Source: JADCRZ01 sp041751095 (lineage in GTDB: Bacteria > Bacteroidota > Bacteroidia > Chitinophagales > Chitinophagaceae). From it: a DNA stretch of 64,000 nucleotides. A program made the position numbers and the translations under genes. The notes under the pieces were generated by a model. The model ran no database searches. It saw only the letters and a program-made list of their open reading frames with translations, and was not told the DNA's origin. The stretch is from assembly GCA_041751095.1 (NCBI GenBank), contig JBGSYC010000091.1, positions 14,351 to 78,350 on the forward strand, given 5' to 3'. This document shows positions 16,864-25,856 of this stretch, one piece after another. Numbering within the stretch: the first letter of the stretch is position 1; each line of letters starts with the position of its first letter.

Positions 16864-18222
16864 ATGTCTAAAACACGTCGTGCTTTCTTAAAAAAATCCG
16901 CTTTGGCCTCAGCCGGCGTCTATATGGGCGCAATGGGTCTTAGTGCCAAAAGCTACAAAAACATAATCGGGGCAAATGACAGGGTACGGGTAGGAGTGGT
17001 TGGATATTCAGACCGCTTCCGTCAATCCCTGCTGCCCAGTTTTATGAATCATTATAAGGAATTGAATTTTGATATGGTTGCCGTGTCCGATCTGTGGAGT
17101 AAGAGAAGAGAGGACGGGCAAGCCATGCTAAAAGGAAAATTTGGTCATGACATCAAAACTTTCAGGAATAATGAGGAAATGTACAATGCCAAAGCAGTTG
17201 ATGCAGTGATCATCAGCACTCCCGACTTTTCACATGCAAGATGTGCCATCGAAGCGGTACAGGCGAACTGCGATGTATATTGCGAAAAGCCTTTTGCTGA
17301 AACGATGGAAGACAACAGGGACGCGCTGAAAGCGATTAAGGAATCAAAGAACGTATTTCAGATCGGCTCGCAAAGAAGAAGTGGCGCAAATTATCATACT
17401 GCAAATGAATTTATCCGTAGCGGGAAATTTGGTCCCATTACCATGGTTGAGCTTACCTGGAATGTAAATCAGCCGGGCCGCTGGAGACGTCCGGACGTCG
17501 TGCCATTGCTTAAGCAGGAAGATACAGATTGGAAGCGTTACCTGATGAACCGTCCGTTTGAAGAATTTGATGCGCGCAAATATCTTGAGTTCCGTTTGTT
17601 CTGGCCTTACTCTTCCGGGTTGCCAGGCCAGTGGATGTCGCATCAGATCGACACTGTCCATTGGTTCTCACAGCTAAAACATCCAAGAAGCGTTGTTGCC
17701 AACGGGGGCATTTACATGTGGAAAGATGGCAGAAGGAACTGGGATACCATCACGGCTGTGTTTGACTATGGCCCAACGGATGATCCTAAATCAGGCTTTC
17801 AGGTTACCTTTGCTTCACGGATGCATAATGGAGACGAAAACCCTGCTGAGATCTATTATTCCAACGGCGGAGAGCTGAATCTTAATGATAATAAGGTGTC
17901 TCCGAAAGGCGGGTTGAAAAAGAATCACGCGGACGCCATGAAAATGGATGCGTTTTTATTGCCTGAAATGAGTCTCGCAAATGCCGAAAAAGTTATCGCC
18001 TCCGCCAATACCGGTGGCGACAAACTTACGTCTGCACACATGCGCAATTTTATGGAATGTGTCCGCAGCAGGAAAGAAACGAACGGGCCCGTTGAGGCAG
18101 GTTATAGTCATTCGATTGCTACCATAATGACTAACGCCGCTGCACACACGGGTGAGAAGGTGACATTTGATGAAAAGACCCAGGAAGTGATTGCAGGAGG
18201 GAAAGCTTTCAGATACACATAG
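16864..18222 (+). CDS. Gfo/Idh/MocA-family oxidoreductase with Tat signal
   Basis: A 452-residue NAD(P)-dependent sugar oxidoreductase. The N-terminus is a twin-arginine export signal (KTRRAFLKKSALASAG, residues 3-18), so the enzyme probably folds with cofactor before export. The Rossmann domain follows (RVGVVGYSDRF), with DAVIISTPDFSHA and the family motif DVYCEKPFAETMEDN (about 137-151). The C-terminal alpha/beta domain contains MSHQIDTVHWF. It probably acts with the DUF1080 protein immediately upstream, as 3-keto-forming glycoside oxidoreductases do. The pair ends at a strong terminator. Confidence 0.88.
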   Translation: MSKTRRAFLKKSALASAGVYMGAMGLSAKSYKNIIGANDRVRVGVVGYSDRFRQSLLPSFMNHYKELNFDMVAVSDLWSKRREDGQAMLKGKFGHDIKTFRNNEEMYNAKAVDAVIISTPDFSHARCAIEAVQANCDVYCEKPFAETMEDNRDALKAIKESKNVFQIGSQRRSGANYHTANEFIRSGKFGPITMVELTWNVNQPGRWRRPDVVPLLKQEDTDWKRYLMNRPFEEFDARKYLEFRLFWPYSSGLPGQWMSHQIDTVHWFSQLKHPRSVVANGGIYMWKDGRRNWDTITAVFDYGPTDDPKSGFQVTFASRMHNGDENPAEIYYSNGGELNLNDNKVSPKGGLKKNHADAMKMDAFLLPEMSLANAEKVIASANTGGDKLTSAHMRNFMECVRSRKETNGPVEAGYSHSIATIMTNAAAHTGEKVTFDEKTQEVIAGGKAFRYT

Positions 18223-18334
18223 TTGATGTGCGCTGGCGATTTTAGATATAGATTTATGTTTTTCATTTATGCTGGCGCATATATGAAAACTAAACGCTGA
18301 GACGCCCACGGCTTAGATTTACCGAAAACAATAC

Positions 18335-18372
18335 AGAAAGGCCGGCAGGTTTGCACGGCCTTTCTCCGTTTT
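18335..18372 (+). terminator. Intrinsic terminator after the oxidoreductase gene
   Basis: A perfect 10-bp stem (AGAAAGGCCG at 18335-18344 with CGGCCTTTCT at 18356-18365) and an 11-base loop, followed by CCGTTTT. It lies 113 bases after the stop and separates the DUF1080-oxidoreductase unit from rhaT. Confidence 0.75.
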
Positions 18373-18492
18373 ACGAAAATGTATAAATTTTTTTGAACAG
18401 GATGAAAGTAATGTAACTACATGATGGCACAACCCAAAGAATGATATACTTTTAAGCCCTATAGAATAGCCATTTGAAAATCCCTCTTTAGT

Positions 18493-19548
18493 ATGCAAGT
18501 TCTTCTTGGGATCATTTTTCACTTTGTGGGCGGCTTTGCTTCGGGAAGTTTTTACATCCCTTACAAAAAGGTCAGGGGCTGGGCCTGGGAGAGTTACTGG
18601 ATCGTAGGAGGACTGTTTTCATGGCTGATCATTCCGCTGCTGGCGGCCTATCTCACCGTTCCCGGTTTTATGGAAATTATCCGTAATGCCGGTTCGTCTA
18701 TTATTTTCTACACCTACCTGATGGGCTTGCTTTGGGGGATCGGAGGTCTCACGTTTGGTTTATCCATGCGGTACCTGGGATTGTCTTTAGGAATGTCGGT
18801 GGTACTTGGATTTACATCGGCATTTGGCGCCCTTGTGCCGCCCCTCTACCGCGACCTTGTGAATGCCGAAGGGGTAACTTTTTCCGGAATGATGAGTAGC
18901 GACGGAGGGAAAATCGTACTCCTTGGCGTACTGGTGTGCCTGATCGGAATCTTTGTTTGCGGCAGGGCCGGAGTTATGAAAGAGAAGGAACTTTCTACGG
19001 AACAAAAACAGGAAAGCATTAAGGAATTTAATCTTACGAAAGGTTTAACCGTAGCCATCATCTCAGGTATCTTAAGCGCGTGCTTTAATTTTGGAATAGA
19101 GACCGGTAAGCCGATGGCGCATGACGCTATTGAACACGGGAGCAATCCTTTATTTCAGAATAATGTCATTTTTGTAGTAATACTTTGGGGAGGGCTGACT
19201 ACAAATCTTATCTGGTGTATGATCCTTAATGCACGAAATAAAACCTTTGGCGATTACACAAATAAAAGAACTCCCTTATCTTCAAATTATATATTTGCGG
19301 CGTTGGCGGGCACTACCTGGTTCCTTCAGTTTTTCTTTTATGGTATGGGTGAAAGCAAGCTGGGTAATGGCGCCAGTTCATGGATTCTTCATATGGCTTT
19401 TATTATACTCGTTTCCAGCATGTGGGGTATTATTCTGCATGAATGGAGGGGAGTTGCCAGGAAGACATTCAACACCATAATCCTGGGAATTGCCATTATC
19501 ATTTTATCGGTGATACTGGTCGGGTATGGTAACTCAATTGTACAGTGA
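18493..19548 (+). CDS. rhaT: L-rhamnose/H+ symporter
   Basis: A 351-residue inner-membrane protein with about ten hydrophobic segments, matching the E. coli RhaT length (344). It starts with MQVLLGIIFHFVGGFASGSFY, where the GGFASGSFY pattern is characteristic of RhaT, followed by PYKKVRGWAWESYW. It imports L-rhamnose with protons. It opens the rhamnose operon: the next gene's start at 19575 lies 27 bases after its stop. No rhamnose-specific regulator (RhaR, RhaS or GntR type) lies nearby. Confidence 0.93.
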   Translation: MQVLLGIIFHFVGGFASGSFYIPYKKVRGWAWESYWIVGGLFSWLIIPLLAAYLTVPGFMEIIRNAGSSIIFYTYLMGLLWGIGGLTFGLSMRYLGLSLGMSVVLGFTSAFGALVPPLYRDLVNAEGVTFSGMMSSDGGKIVLLGVLVCLIGIFVCGRAGVMKEKELSTEQKQESIKEFNLTKGLTVAIISGILSACFNFGIETGKPMAHDAIEHGSNPLFQNNVIFVVILWGGLTTNLIWCMILNARNKTFGDYTNKRTPLSSNYIFAALAGTTWFLQFFFYGMGESKLGNGASSWILHMAFIILVSSMWGIILHEWRGVARKTFNTIILGIAIIILSVILVGYGNSIVQ

Positions 19549-19574
19549 TTTTTTCATCATTAAAGAATACTCCT

Positions 19575-21698
19575 ATGTCTCTTACAGAAACAACTCAATT
19601 CAGGCACGTAAGCTATTTGTGGGACGAAGCCCGGGCAGAACAGATGGCTGGTGATGAAGTGGCCCTGCTCATCTACCGTTCAAACCTGCTGGGAGCCGAT
19701 CTCCGCCTGACCAATTACGGTGGCGGGAATACGTCGTGTAAAGTGTTTGCCAAAGACCCGCTGACTGGCGAACAAACGGAGGTGATGTGGGTGAAAGGAT
19801 CTGGCGGAGACCTTGGCACATTAAAGAAAAGCGGGCTGGCAGCCTTGTATGTAAGCCGCCTGCACAGTCTCAGGAACGTATACCGCGGGCTGGCTTTCGA
19901 GGACGAAATGGTTGAGCTGTTTAACCATTCGATTTTCGATCTTAGTTCAAAAGCCCCGTCTATCGATACACCGCTGCACGGGTTTTTACCATTTAAGCAC
20001 ATAGATCACCTCCATCCCGACGCATCCATCGCGATTGCCGCGGCAAAAGACGGCAAACGCATTACAGAAGAACTATTTAACGGCTCTATAGGCTGGGTAG
20101 ACTGGCAACGCCCGGGTTTCGACCTGGGATTGAAAATGCAGCAGTGCCTCAACGAAAACCCGGGTATCCGGGGTATTATGCTGGGCTCGCATGGATTATT
20201 TACCTGGGGTGACACCGCCTATGAAAGCTACATGAATACTTTGGAAGTCATTGAGATCTGCGCAACATACCTCGAAGAAAATACCGGTAAAAACCGTCCT
20301 GTTTTTGGGGGATATAAATTAGAATCGCCTGAAAAGGATACACGTCTAAAACAGGCGGCAGCTCTGGCGCCAGTATTAAGAGGCTTTTGTTCAACAAAGC
20401 AGCATATGGTTGGTCATTTTACTGATGATGACAGAGTGTTGGAATTTATCAATTCAAACGACCTCGACAGGTTGGCGCCGATGGGAACCAGTTGTCCCGA
20501 TCATTTCCTGCGTACCAAGATAAGTCCCCTTGTGCTAAATCTCCAGCCAGGTGAAGATTTGTCTGATGTAAAGAATTTAAAAGTTCGTCTTGCACCCGCA
20601 TTTGAACAATATCGCAACATGTATGCACAATATTATGAAACGAATAAACATCATAATAGTCCTGCAATACGCGATGCTAATCCCGTTGTAATCCTTTACC
20701 CGGGCATCGGAATGTTTACGTTTTCAAAAGACAAGCAGACGGCGCGGGTAGCAGCGGAATTCTATATTAATGCCATTAATGTAATGAAGGGCGCCGAAGC
20801 GGTGTCTGAGTATACATCTTTGCCGAGGCAGGAAGCGTTCAACATTGAATACTGGTTGCTTGAGGAAGCAAAATTGCAACGGATGCCGAAGCCGAAAGCG
20901 TTGTCAGGTAAAATAGCTATGGTGACCGGTAGCGCCGGGGGCATCGGCAAGGCAATCGCCAAAAGATTTATTGGCGAAGGGGCCTGTGTTGTTATTAATG
21001 ATAACGACGCCGGCCGTTTGCAATCAGCAGATGACGAGTTCAAAAATCAATTTGGTAAAGATGCCTATGCCAGTATTATTCTTGATGTTACAAAAGCCGA
21101 AGACATTACCAAACTGTACGAAAAGACGGCATTGGCGTTCGGAGGTGTTGACATACTGGTGAACTGCGCCGGACTGTCTATCTCCAAGCCCATTGAAGAG
21201 CATACCGAAAAAGACTGGGATCTGTTGTATGATGTATTGGTAAAAGGTCAATTTTTTATCACGCAGGCGGGTGTAGCACAGATGCGCAAACAGGATATTG
21301 GGGGTGATGTAATAAATATAGTTAGCAAGAACGCTTTGGTGTCAGGCCCCAATAACGCCGGGTATGGATCGGCAAAAGCAGCCCAGCTGCATTTAAGCCG
21401 CCTTAACGCGGCCGAATTAGGCAGCGATAAAATACGGGTAAATGTTGTCAATCCGGATGCTGTTATCTCTGACAGCAAGATATGGGAAGGAGCCTGGGCC
21501 GAAGGCAGGGCTAAAGCTTATGGAATAAAGGTAGAGGAATTGCCGGCGTTTTATGCAAAAAGGACTTTGTTGAACGAAACCATTTTGCCTGATGATATTG
21601 CCAACGCCTGCTTTGTATTTGTAGGAGGGCTGCTGCATAAGTCTACCGGGAATGTTTTGAATGTGGATGGTGGCGTGGCGATGGCGTTTGTGAGGTAG
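19575..21698 (+). CDS. rhaD: Bifunctional rhamnulose-1-phosphate aldolase / lactaldehyde (alcohol) dehydrogenase
   Basis: A 707-residue fusion starting at the ATG at 19575; the GTG at 19545 overlaps rhaT. Residues 1 to about 430 are a class II aldolase: NYGGGNTSCKVF, MWVKGSGGD, HGFLPFKHIDHLHPD and GSHGLFTWGD carry the metal and substrate sites. Residues from about 445 are a short-chain dehydrogenase with MVTGSAGGIGKAIAKRF, NCAGLS, the catalytic Tyr-Lys in GYGSAKAAQLHLSR and a C-terminal GNVLNVDGG. The first half splits rhamnulose 1-phosphate into DHAP and L-lactaldehyde. In related RhaEW-type fusions the second half oxidises the aldehyde to L-lactate, which fits the lut genes downstream. Confidence 0.93.
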   Translation: MSLTETTQFRHVSYLWDEARAEQMAGDEVALLIYRSNLLGADLRLTNYGGGNTSCKVFAKDPLTGEQTEVMWVKGSGGDLGTLKKSGLAALYVSRLHSLRNVYRGLAFEDEMVELFNHSIFDLSSKAPSIDTPLHGFLPFKHIDHLHPDASIAIAAAKDGKRITEELFNGSIGWVDWQRPGFDLGLKMQQCLNENPGIRGIMLGSHGLFTWGDTAYESYMNTLEVIEICATYLEENTGKNRPVFGGYKLESPEKDTRLKQAAALAPVLRGFCSTKQHMVGHFTDDDRVLEFINSNDLDRLAPMGTSCPDHFLRTKISPLVLNLQPGEDLSDVKNLKVRLAPAFEQYRNMYAQYYETNKHHNSPAIRDANPVVILYPGIGMFTFSKDKQTARVAAEFYINAINVMKGAEAVSEYTSLPRQEAFNIEYWLLEEAKLQRMPKPKALSGKIAMVTGSAGGIGKAIAKRFIGEGACVVINDNDAGRLQSADDEFKNQFGKDAYASIILDVTKAEDITKLYEKTALAFGGVDILVNCAGLSISKPIEEHTEKDWDLLYDVLVKGQFFITQAGVAQMRKQDIGGDVINIVSKNALVSGPNNAGYGSAKAAQLHLSRLNAAELGSDKIRVNVVNPDAVISDSKIWEGAWAEGRAKAYGIKVEELPAFYAKRTLLNETILPDDIANACFVFVGGLLHKSTGNVLNVDGGVAMAFVR

Positions 21699-21748
21699 TG
21701 GGTAGTGGGTAGTGGGGTAGTGAGTAGTATTTGTGAGGTAGTGGGGAA
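21693..21748 (+). repeat. G-rich GGTAGTG heptamer array behind rhaD
   Basis: Units of GGTAGTG and variants begin in the last codons of rhaD and run through the stop, giving three closely spaced G3-G4 tracts and a further GGGG near 21744. It resembles the GGTATGA/G arrays at 2768 and 7489 in unit length and position. It may form a G-quadruplex or act on transcription; no function is shown. Confidence 0.7.
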
Positions 21749-21834
21749 AGGCATCTGACTTTACAGCCGTTTGTTAGATGAGTGATAAGTGAGGATTTGC
21801 CCCGCGGGGGCTTTCAGCAACCAAACCATCTACA

Positions 21835-22149
21835 ATGCCACGGCTTGCTTTTAAAATGCAGTTAAATCCAGGGTGTGAGCATGAATACAGGAAACGGCAC
21901 GACGAAATATGGCCGGAATTAAAAACCCTGCTCAAAGAAACAGGTATAAAAAATTATTCCATTTTTCTAGACAAACAAACAAATAGCTTATTTGGTGTCC
22001 TGGAGATAGCGGAAGAAAAAGCGATGGACGCTTTGCCAGAGCACCCGGTAATGAAGAGATGGTGGGCTCATATGAAAGACATTATGGCGACAAACCCGGA
22101 TAACTCGCCGGTAAGCTTTTCTTTGGAAGAAGTGTTTTTTATGGAGTAA
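21835..22149 (+). CDS. rhaM: L-rhamnose mutarotase
   Basis: A 104-residue protein that interconverts alpha- and beta-L-rhamnose, speeding entry into the isomerase. It shows the family pattern in order: RLAFKMQLNPGCEHEYRKRH, DEIWPELKTLLKETGIKNYS (about 25-44), MKRWWAHMKDIM and a C-terminal LEEVFFME. Length equals E. coli RhaM (104). It sits between the aldolase and the isomerase genes in the same direction. Confidence 0.95.
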   Translation: MPRLAFKMQLNPGCEHEYRKRHDEIWPELKTLLKETGIKNYSIFLDKQTNSLFGVLEIAEEKAMDALPEHPVMKRWWAHMKDIMATNPDNSPVSFSLEEVFFME

Positions 22150-22218
22150 CCGGGAAGTTTATATTGATATCTGAAATTTCGTGCCTGTTCAATTTACTAA
22201 CGCATTTAAACTGCCGGT

Positions 22219-23493
22219 ATGAATATCGAAAAATACCAGATTGAAACTCACAACGGGTCTTTATTGGAGACCCACGAGCGAAAGTTTAGCGCCATTAGAA
22301 ACGAGATCACAGACCCTGATGAAGTTTTAAACAAGCTTACCGCGTTTCAGGTAGCCATTCCAAGCTGGGCGCTTGGCACTGGTGGTACCCGTTTCGGCCG
22401 GTTCTCTGCCGGCGGTGAACCGCGCAACCTCGAAGAAAAGCTGGAAGACATCGGGCTTCTTCATGCGTTGAACCGGTCAGGTGGCGCAGTATCCTTACAC
22501 ATCCCGTGGGATATCCCAACCGATATATCTTCGGTAAAAGCACTGGCAGCCCAATACGGCTTGCGCTTCGACGCGATGAACTCAAATACGTTCCAGGATC
22601 AGCAAGGGCAGGAGATGAGCTATAAATTTGGGTCTTTACAGCATGTTAATGAAAACGTGCGTCGGCACGCTATCGAACACAATATTGAAGTCATCAGGCA
22701 TGGGGTGGAGCTGGGGTCAGCATCCCTGACGGTCTGGCTTGCAGACGGATCCAGTTTTCCCGGCCAGTTAAACTTTCGGAAAGCCTTTCAAAATACATTG
22801 AACAGCTTACGGGAGATTTATGCTGCTTTGCCTGACAACTGGAAAATGTTTGTTGAATACAAAGCTTACGAACCGAATTTTTATTCCACTACGGTAGGAG
22901 ACTGGGGCCAGTCTTCGTTATATGCAACAAAGCTTGGCGCTAAAGCATTCACCCTTGTTGACCTCGGCCATCACCTGCCCAACGCCAATATCGAACAGAT
23001 CGTTTCATTGCTGCTGATGGAAGGTAAATTAGGTGGGTTTCACTTTAATGATTCCAAATACGCGGATGATGATCTTACTGTAGGGAGCGTTAAACCTTAC
23101 CAGTTATTTCTTATATTTAATGAATTGGTAGAAGGAATGGATGCAAGGAGTATGAATCATGCTTCAGACCTTGGATGGATGATTGACGCTTCACACAACG
23201 TAAAAGATCCACTTGAAGACCTTTTGCAGTCTGTAGAGGCCATTATGCTGGCATACGCGCAGGCCTTAATCGTTGACAGGAAGGTCCTGGCTGCGGCACA
23301 GGATATTAATGATGTGGTGAGTTGTCAGGAGATTCTCCAGCACGCTTTCAGAACGGATGTCCGGCCTCTTGTTGCTGAAGCACGTCTGCGGTCAGGAGGG
23401 GCTCTTAGCCCATTGAAATTGTATCGTGAAGGTAAAGTAAGAGAAAAGTTAACCAGAGAAAGAGGAACAAAAACCATAGCAACCGGACTATAA
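22219..23493 (+). CDS. rhaI: L-rhamnose isomerase (RhaI / sugar isomerase type)
   Basis: A 424-residue TIM-barrel isomerase converting L-rhamnose to L-rhamnulose. It belongs to the Pseudomonas/Rhizobium RhaI type rather than E. coli RhaA: FQVAIPSWALGTGGTRFGRF (about residues 47-66), LHIPWDIP, VEYKAYEPNFYSTTVGDWGQ, DLGHHLPNANIEQIV and GGFHFNDSKYADDD supply metal-binding Glu, Asp and His residues. The kinase gene begins one base after its stop, so the two are certainly co-transcribed. Confidence 0.92.
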   Translation: MNIEKYQIETHNGSLLETHERKFSAIRNEITDPDEVLNKLTAFQVAIPSWALGTGGTRFGRFSAGGEPRNLEEKLEDIGLLHALNRSGGAVSLHIPWDIPTDISSVKALAAQYGLRFDAMNSNTFQDQQGQEMSYKFGSLQHVNENVRRHAIEHNIEVIRHGVELGSASLTVWLADGSSFPGQLNFRKAFQNTLNSLREIYAALPDNWKMFVEYKAYEPNFYSTTVGDWGQSSLYATKLGAKAFTLVDLGHHLPNANIEQIVSLLLMEGKLGGFHFNDSKYADDDLTVGSVKPYQLFLIFNELVEGMDARSMNHASDLGWMIDASHNVKDPLEDLLQSVEAIMLAYAQALIVDRKVLAAAQDINDVVSCQEILQHAFRTDVRPLVAEARLRSGGALSPLKLYREGKVREKLTRERGTKTIATGL

Positions 23494-23494
23494 T

Positions 23495-24889
23495 ATGAAC
23501 CCATTACCTGTTATTTTGATCTTTGACGTTGGTAAAACCAATAAAAAAACGGTTTTATTCGATGAACAATACCGCCTGGTGCTGGAACGATCTGTACAGT
23601 TGCCTGAAACCACCGATGAGGATGGCGATCCGTGTGAAGACATAAACCTGTTAAGCAACTGGATTCAACGATCGTTCTGGGAGATATCCTCCAACCCTGA
23701 TTACGAGATCAGCGCTGTCAGTTTCTCAGCTTATGGCGCCAGCTTTGTTCACCTTAATGATTATTACAAACCGGCGGTTCCATTATACAATTACCTTAAG
23801 CCATACCCTGAGGATTTAAAAAAACAATTCTATGAAAGTCACGGAGGTGAGATCAGTATCTCCATGCAGACCGCCTCGCCGGTTCTGGGCAGCCTGAACT
23901 CAGGCATGCAATTGTACAGACTGAAATATCAAAAGCCTGACACCTTTTACCAGATCAAGTATTCACTGCACCTTCCGCAATTTTTAAGCTACCTGATTTC
24001 CGCGGGTGTTTATTCAGATATCACCAGTATTGGTTGTCACACAAATTTATGGGACTTTAGCAAAAACGATTACCATGAATGGGTGTATAAGGAAGGTATA
24101 GACCTTAAGCTGGCTCCCATTTACAACGGTGATGAAGTGGTGAGAATATCATACGGGGGTAAACAGATACCCATAGGCGTTGGCCTGCATGACAGTTCCG
24201 CTGCATTAATTCCTTACCTGGCGGGCTTCCTTGAACCATTTGTTCTGATATCCACCGGAACGTGGTGTATAAGCCTCAATCCTTTTAATCAATCCGCCCT
24301 CACCATAGAAGAGCTTAAACAGGATTGCCTCCGTTACATTTCTTATGAAGGAAAACCTGTCAAAGCTTCCCGGTTATTTGCCGGATACGAGCACGAAATA
24401 CAAACAAAACGGCTGGCCGAACACTTTCATAGTGATATTGAACATCACAAAACGATAACCTTCGACAGGAATATGATTGCAAACATCAGGTTGAAACAAC
24501 TACCTGCAAATAGCGACGTGAACCCAGGCCTGATCCTGCAGAAATCCATGTTCACTAGCCGCGATCTGAATTCATTTGATTCATATGCCGAAGCGTATCA
24601 CCAGCTAATTTATGATATTATCCTACAGCAGTTTGTGTCCACGGGGCTGATCCTTAAAGGCAGCAAGGTGAGCCGGATCTTTGTAGACGGCGGGTTCAGC
24701 CAGAATTCAATTTTTATGCACCTGTTGGCTGATGTATTTCCTCACGTTGAAGTATTTGCCGCATCCGTTCCGCACGCTACGGCTATGGGCGCAGCTCTTG
24801 CTATACATAAGCACTGGAATACAAAGCCTTTGCCGGGAGATGTCATTGAACTAAAGTATTACGCCGTCACCAATGATGTCCAAATATGA
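23495..24889 (+). CDS. rhaB: Rhamnulokinase-type FGGY carbohydrate kinase
   Basis: A 464-residue FGGY-family kinase, taken as rhamnulokinase from its position between rhaI and the lut genes. The ATP phosphate-1 loop is VILIFDVGKTNKKTVLFDE (about 5-23). The catalytic Asp lies in GVGLHDSSAALIPYLAG (about 228-244), and ISTGTWCISLNPF and VDGGFSQNSIFMHLLAD (about 393-409) are the later ATP-site motifs. It phosphorylates L-rhamnulose at O1 using ATP. Its stop codon overlaps the lutA start as ATGA, indicating translational coupling. Confidence 0.9.
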   Translation: MNPLPVILIFDVGKTNKKTVLFDEQYRLVLERSVQLPETTDEDGDPCEDINLLSNWIQRSFWEISSNPDYEISAVSFSAYGASFVHLNDYYKPAVPLYNYLKPYPEDLKKQFYESHGGEISISMQTASPVLGSLNSGMQLYRLKYQKPDTFYQIKYSLHLPQFLSYLISAGVYSDITSIGCHTNLWDFSKNDYHEWVYKEGIDLKLAPIYNGDEVVRISYGGKQIPIGVGLHDSSAALIPYLAGFLEPFVLISTGTWCISLNPFNQSALTIEELKQDCLRYISYEGKPVKASRLFAGYEHEIQTKRLAEHFHSDIEHHKTITFDRNMIANIRLKQLPANSDVNPGLILQKSMFTSRDLNSFDSYAEAYHQLIYDIILQQFVSTGLILKGSKVSRIFVDGGFSQNSIFMHLLADVFPHVEVFAASVPHATAMGAALAIHKHWNTKPLPGDVIELKYYAVTNDVQI

Positions 24890-25620
24890 CTGTCGGACTA
24901 TTTATTCCCTGTTACGTTGACCAGTTCTATCCCAAAGCAGCAATTGCCACCCTGCAATTACTGGAAAAGCAGGGAGTAAAAGTGGTATATCCCTTAAAAC
25001 AAACCTGCTGCGGGCAGCCAATGGCGAACTCCGGGTTTGCGCATCTTACACGCGATTGCGATGCATTGTTCGTCAAGAACTTCGCTTCATTTGATTATAT
25101 CGTATCTCCTTCAGGTAGTTGTGTATTACACATAAAAGAACATTTACATGATCGTGAACACGAATCGCAGGCCAGGGCTATCCGTTCAGGGATTTATGAG
25201 CTTACAGAGTTTCTTACCGATGTGCTAAAAATAAACAGCCTTGATGCACGCTTTGCTCACAGGGTTGGCGTTCACCAGAGTTGTCACGGGCAACGGGGGT
25301 TAAAACTCTCCCAGATGAGTGAGCTGGTTGCACCTCCTTTTTCAAAACCGATGCAGTTACTGAATATGGTAAAGGGAATAGAAATCATTACCCTTGACCG
25401 GCAGGACGAATGTTGTGGATTCGGAGGCGCATTTTGCGTGTCCGAAGAAGCGGTATCGGTAAAGATGGGAAAAGACCGGGTGAAGGATCATCTAAAACAC
25501 GGCGCCGAATTTATTACCGGGGCTGATATGAGTTGCCTGATGCATATGGAAGGTATCCTGAAAAGACAGAAAAGTACAGTTAAGGTATTGCACATTGCGG
25601 AAATACTAAATGCGGAGTGA
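24886..25620 (+). CDS. lutA: L-lactate oxidation protein LutA (cysteine-rich Fe-S domain protein)
   Basis: A 244-residue protein with two CCG-type motifs, KQTCCGQPMANSGF (about 43-56) and DECCGFGGAFCVSEE (about 178-192), plus VGVHQSCHGQRGL between them. These are the cluster ligands of the LutA/GlpC/HdrB domain. In LutABC the complex oxidises L-lactate to pyruvate. The ATG overlaps the rhaB TGA by four bases, tying lactate oxidation directly to rhamnose breakdown. Confidence 0.92.
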   Translation: MTVGLFIPCYVDQFYPKAAIATLQLLEKQGVKVVYPLKQTCCGQPMANSGFAHLTRDCDALFVKNFASFDYIVSPSGSCVLHIKEHLHDREHESQARAIRSGIYELTEFLTDVLKINSLDARFAHRVGVHQSCHGQRGLKLSQMSELVAPPFSKPMQLLNMVKGIEIITLDRQDECCGFGGAFCVSEEAVSVKMGKDRVKDHLKHGAEFITGADMSCLMHMEGILKRQKSTVKVLHIAEILNAE

Positions 25621-25702
25621 TGAATGACTATCCGTGTAAACAAACGAAAAGGCTTGTTCATTGATTGATATAGCCATCCGTAAAACGACATGGTTAGCCG
25701 GC

Positions 25703-25740
25703 GCTACAAGCATCAGCCGCTGCTACAAGCATCAGCCGCT
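25703..25740 (+). repeat. Perfect 19-bp tandem duplication
   Basis: The unit GCTACAAGCATCAGCCGCT occurs twice head to tail (25703-25721 and 25722-25740) in the 236-bp gap between lutA and lutB. Nothing else in this gap was recognised. Confidence 0.9.
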
Positions 25741-25856
25741 GCAGGGCGGGAATCACGCGCCGATATTAACCTTACGAATTTAAGTGTAGTGATGTATCCG
25801 GCAGGTTGCTTAATATTATCTTTACGAAGAACCATCGAATAAAATAAAACTTCATC

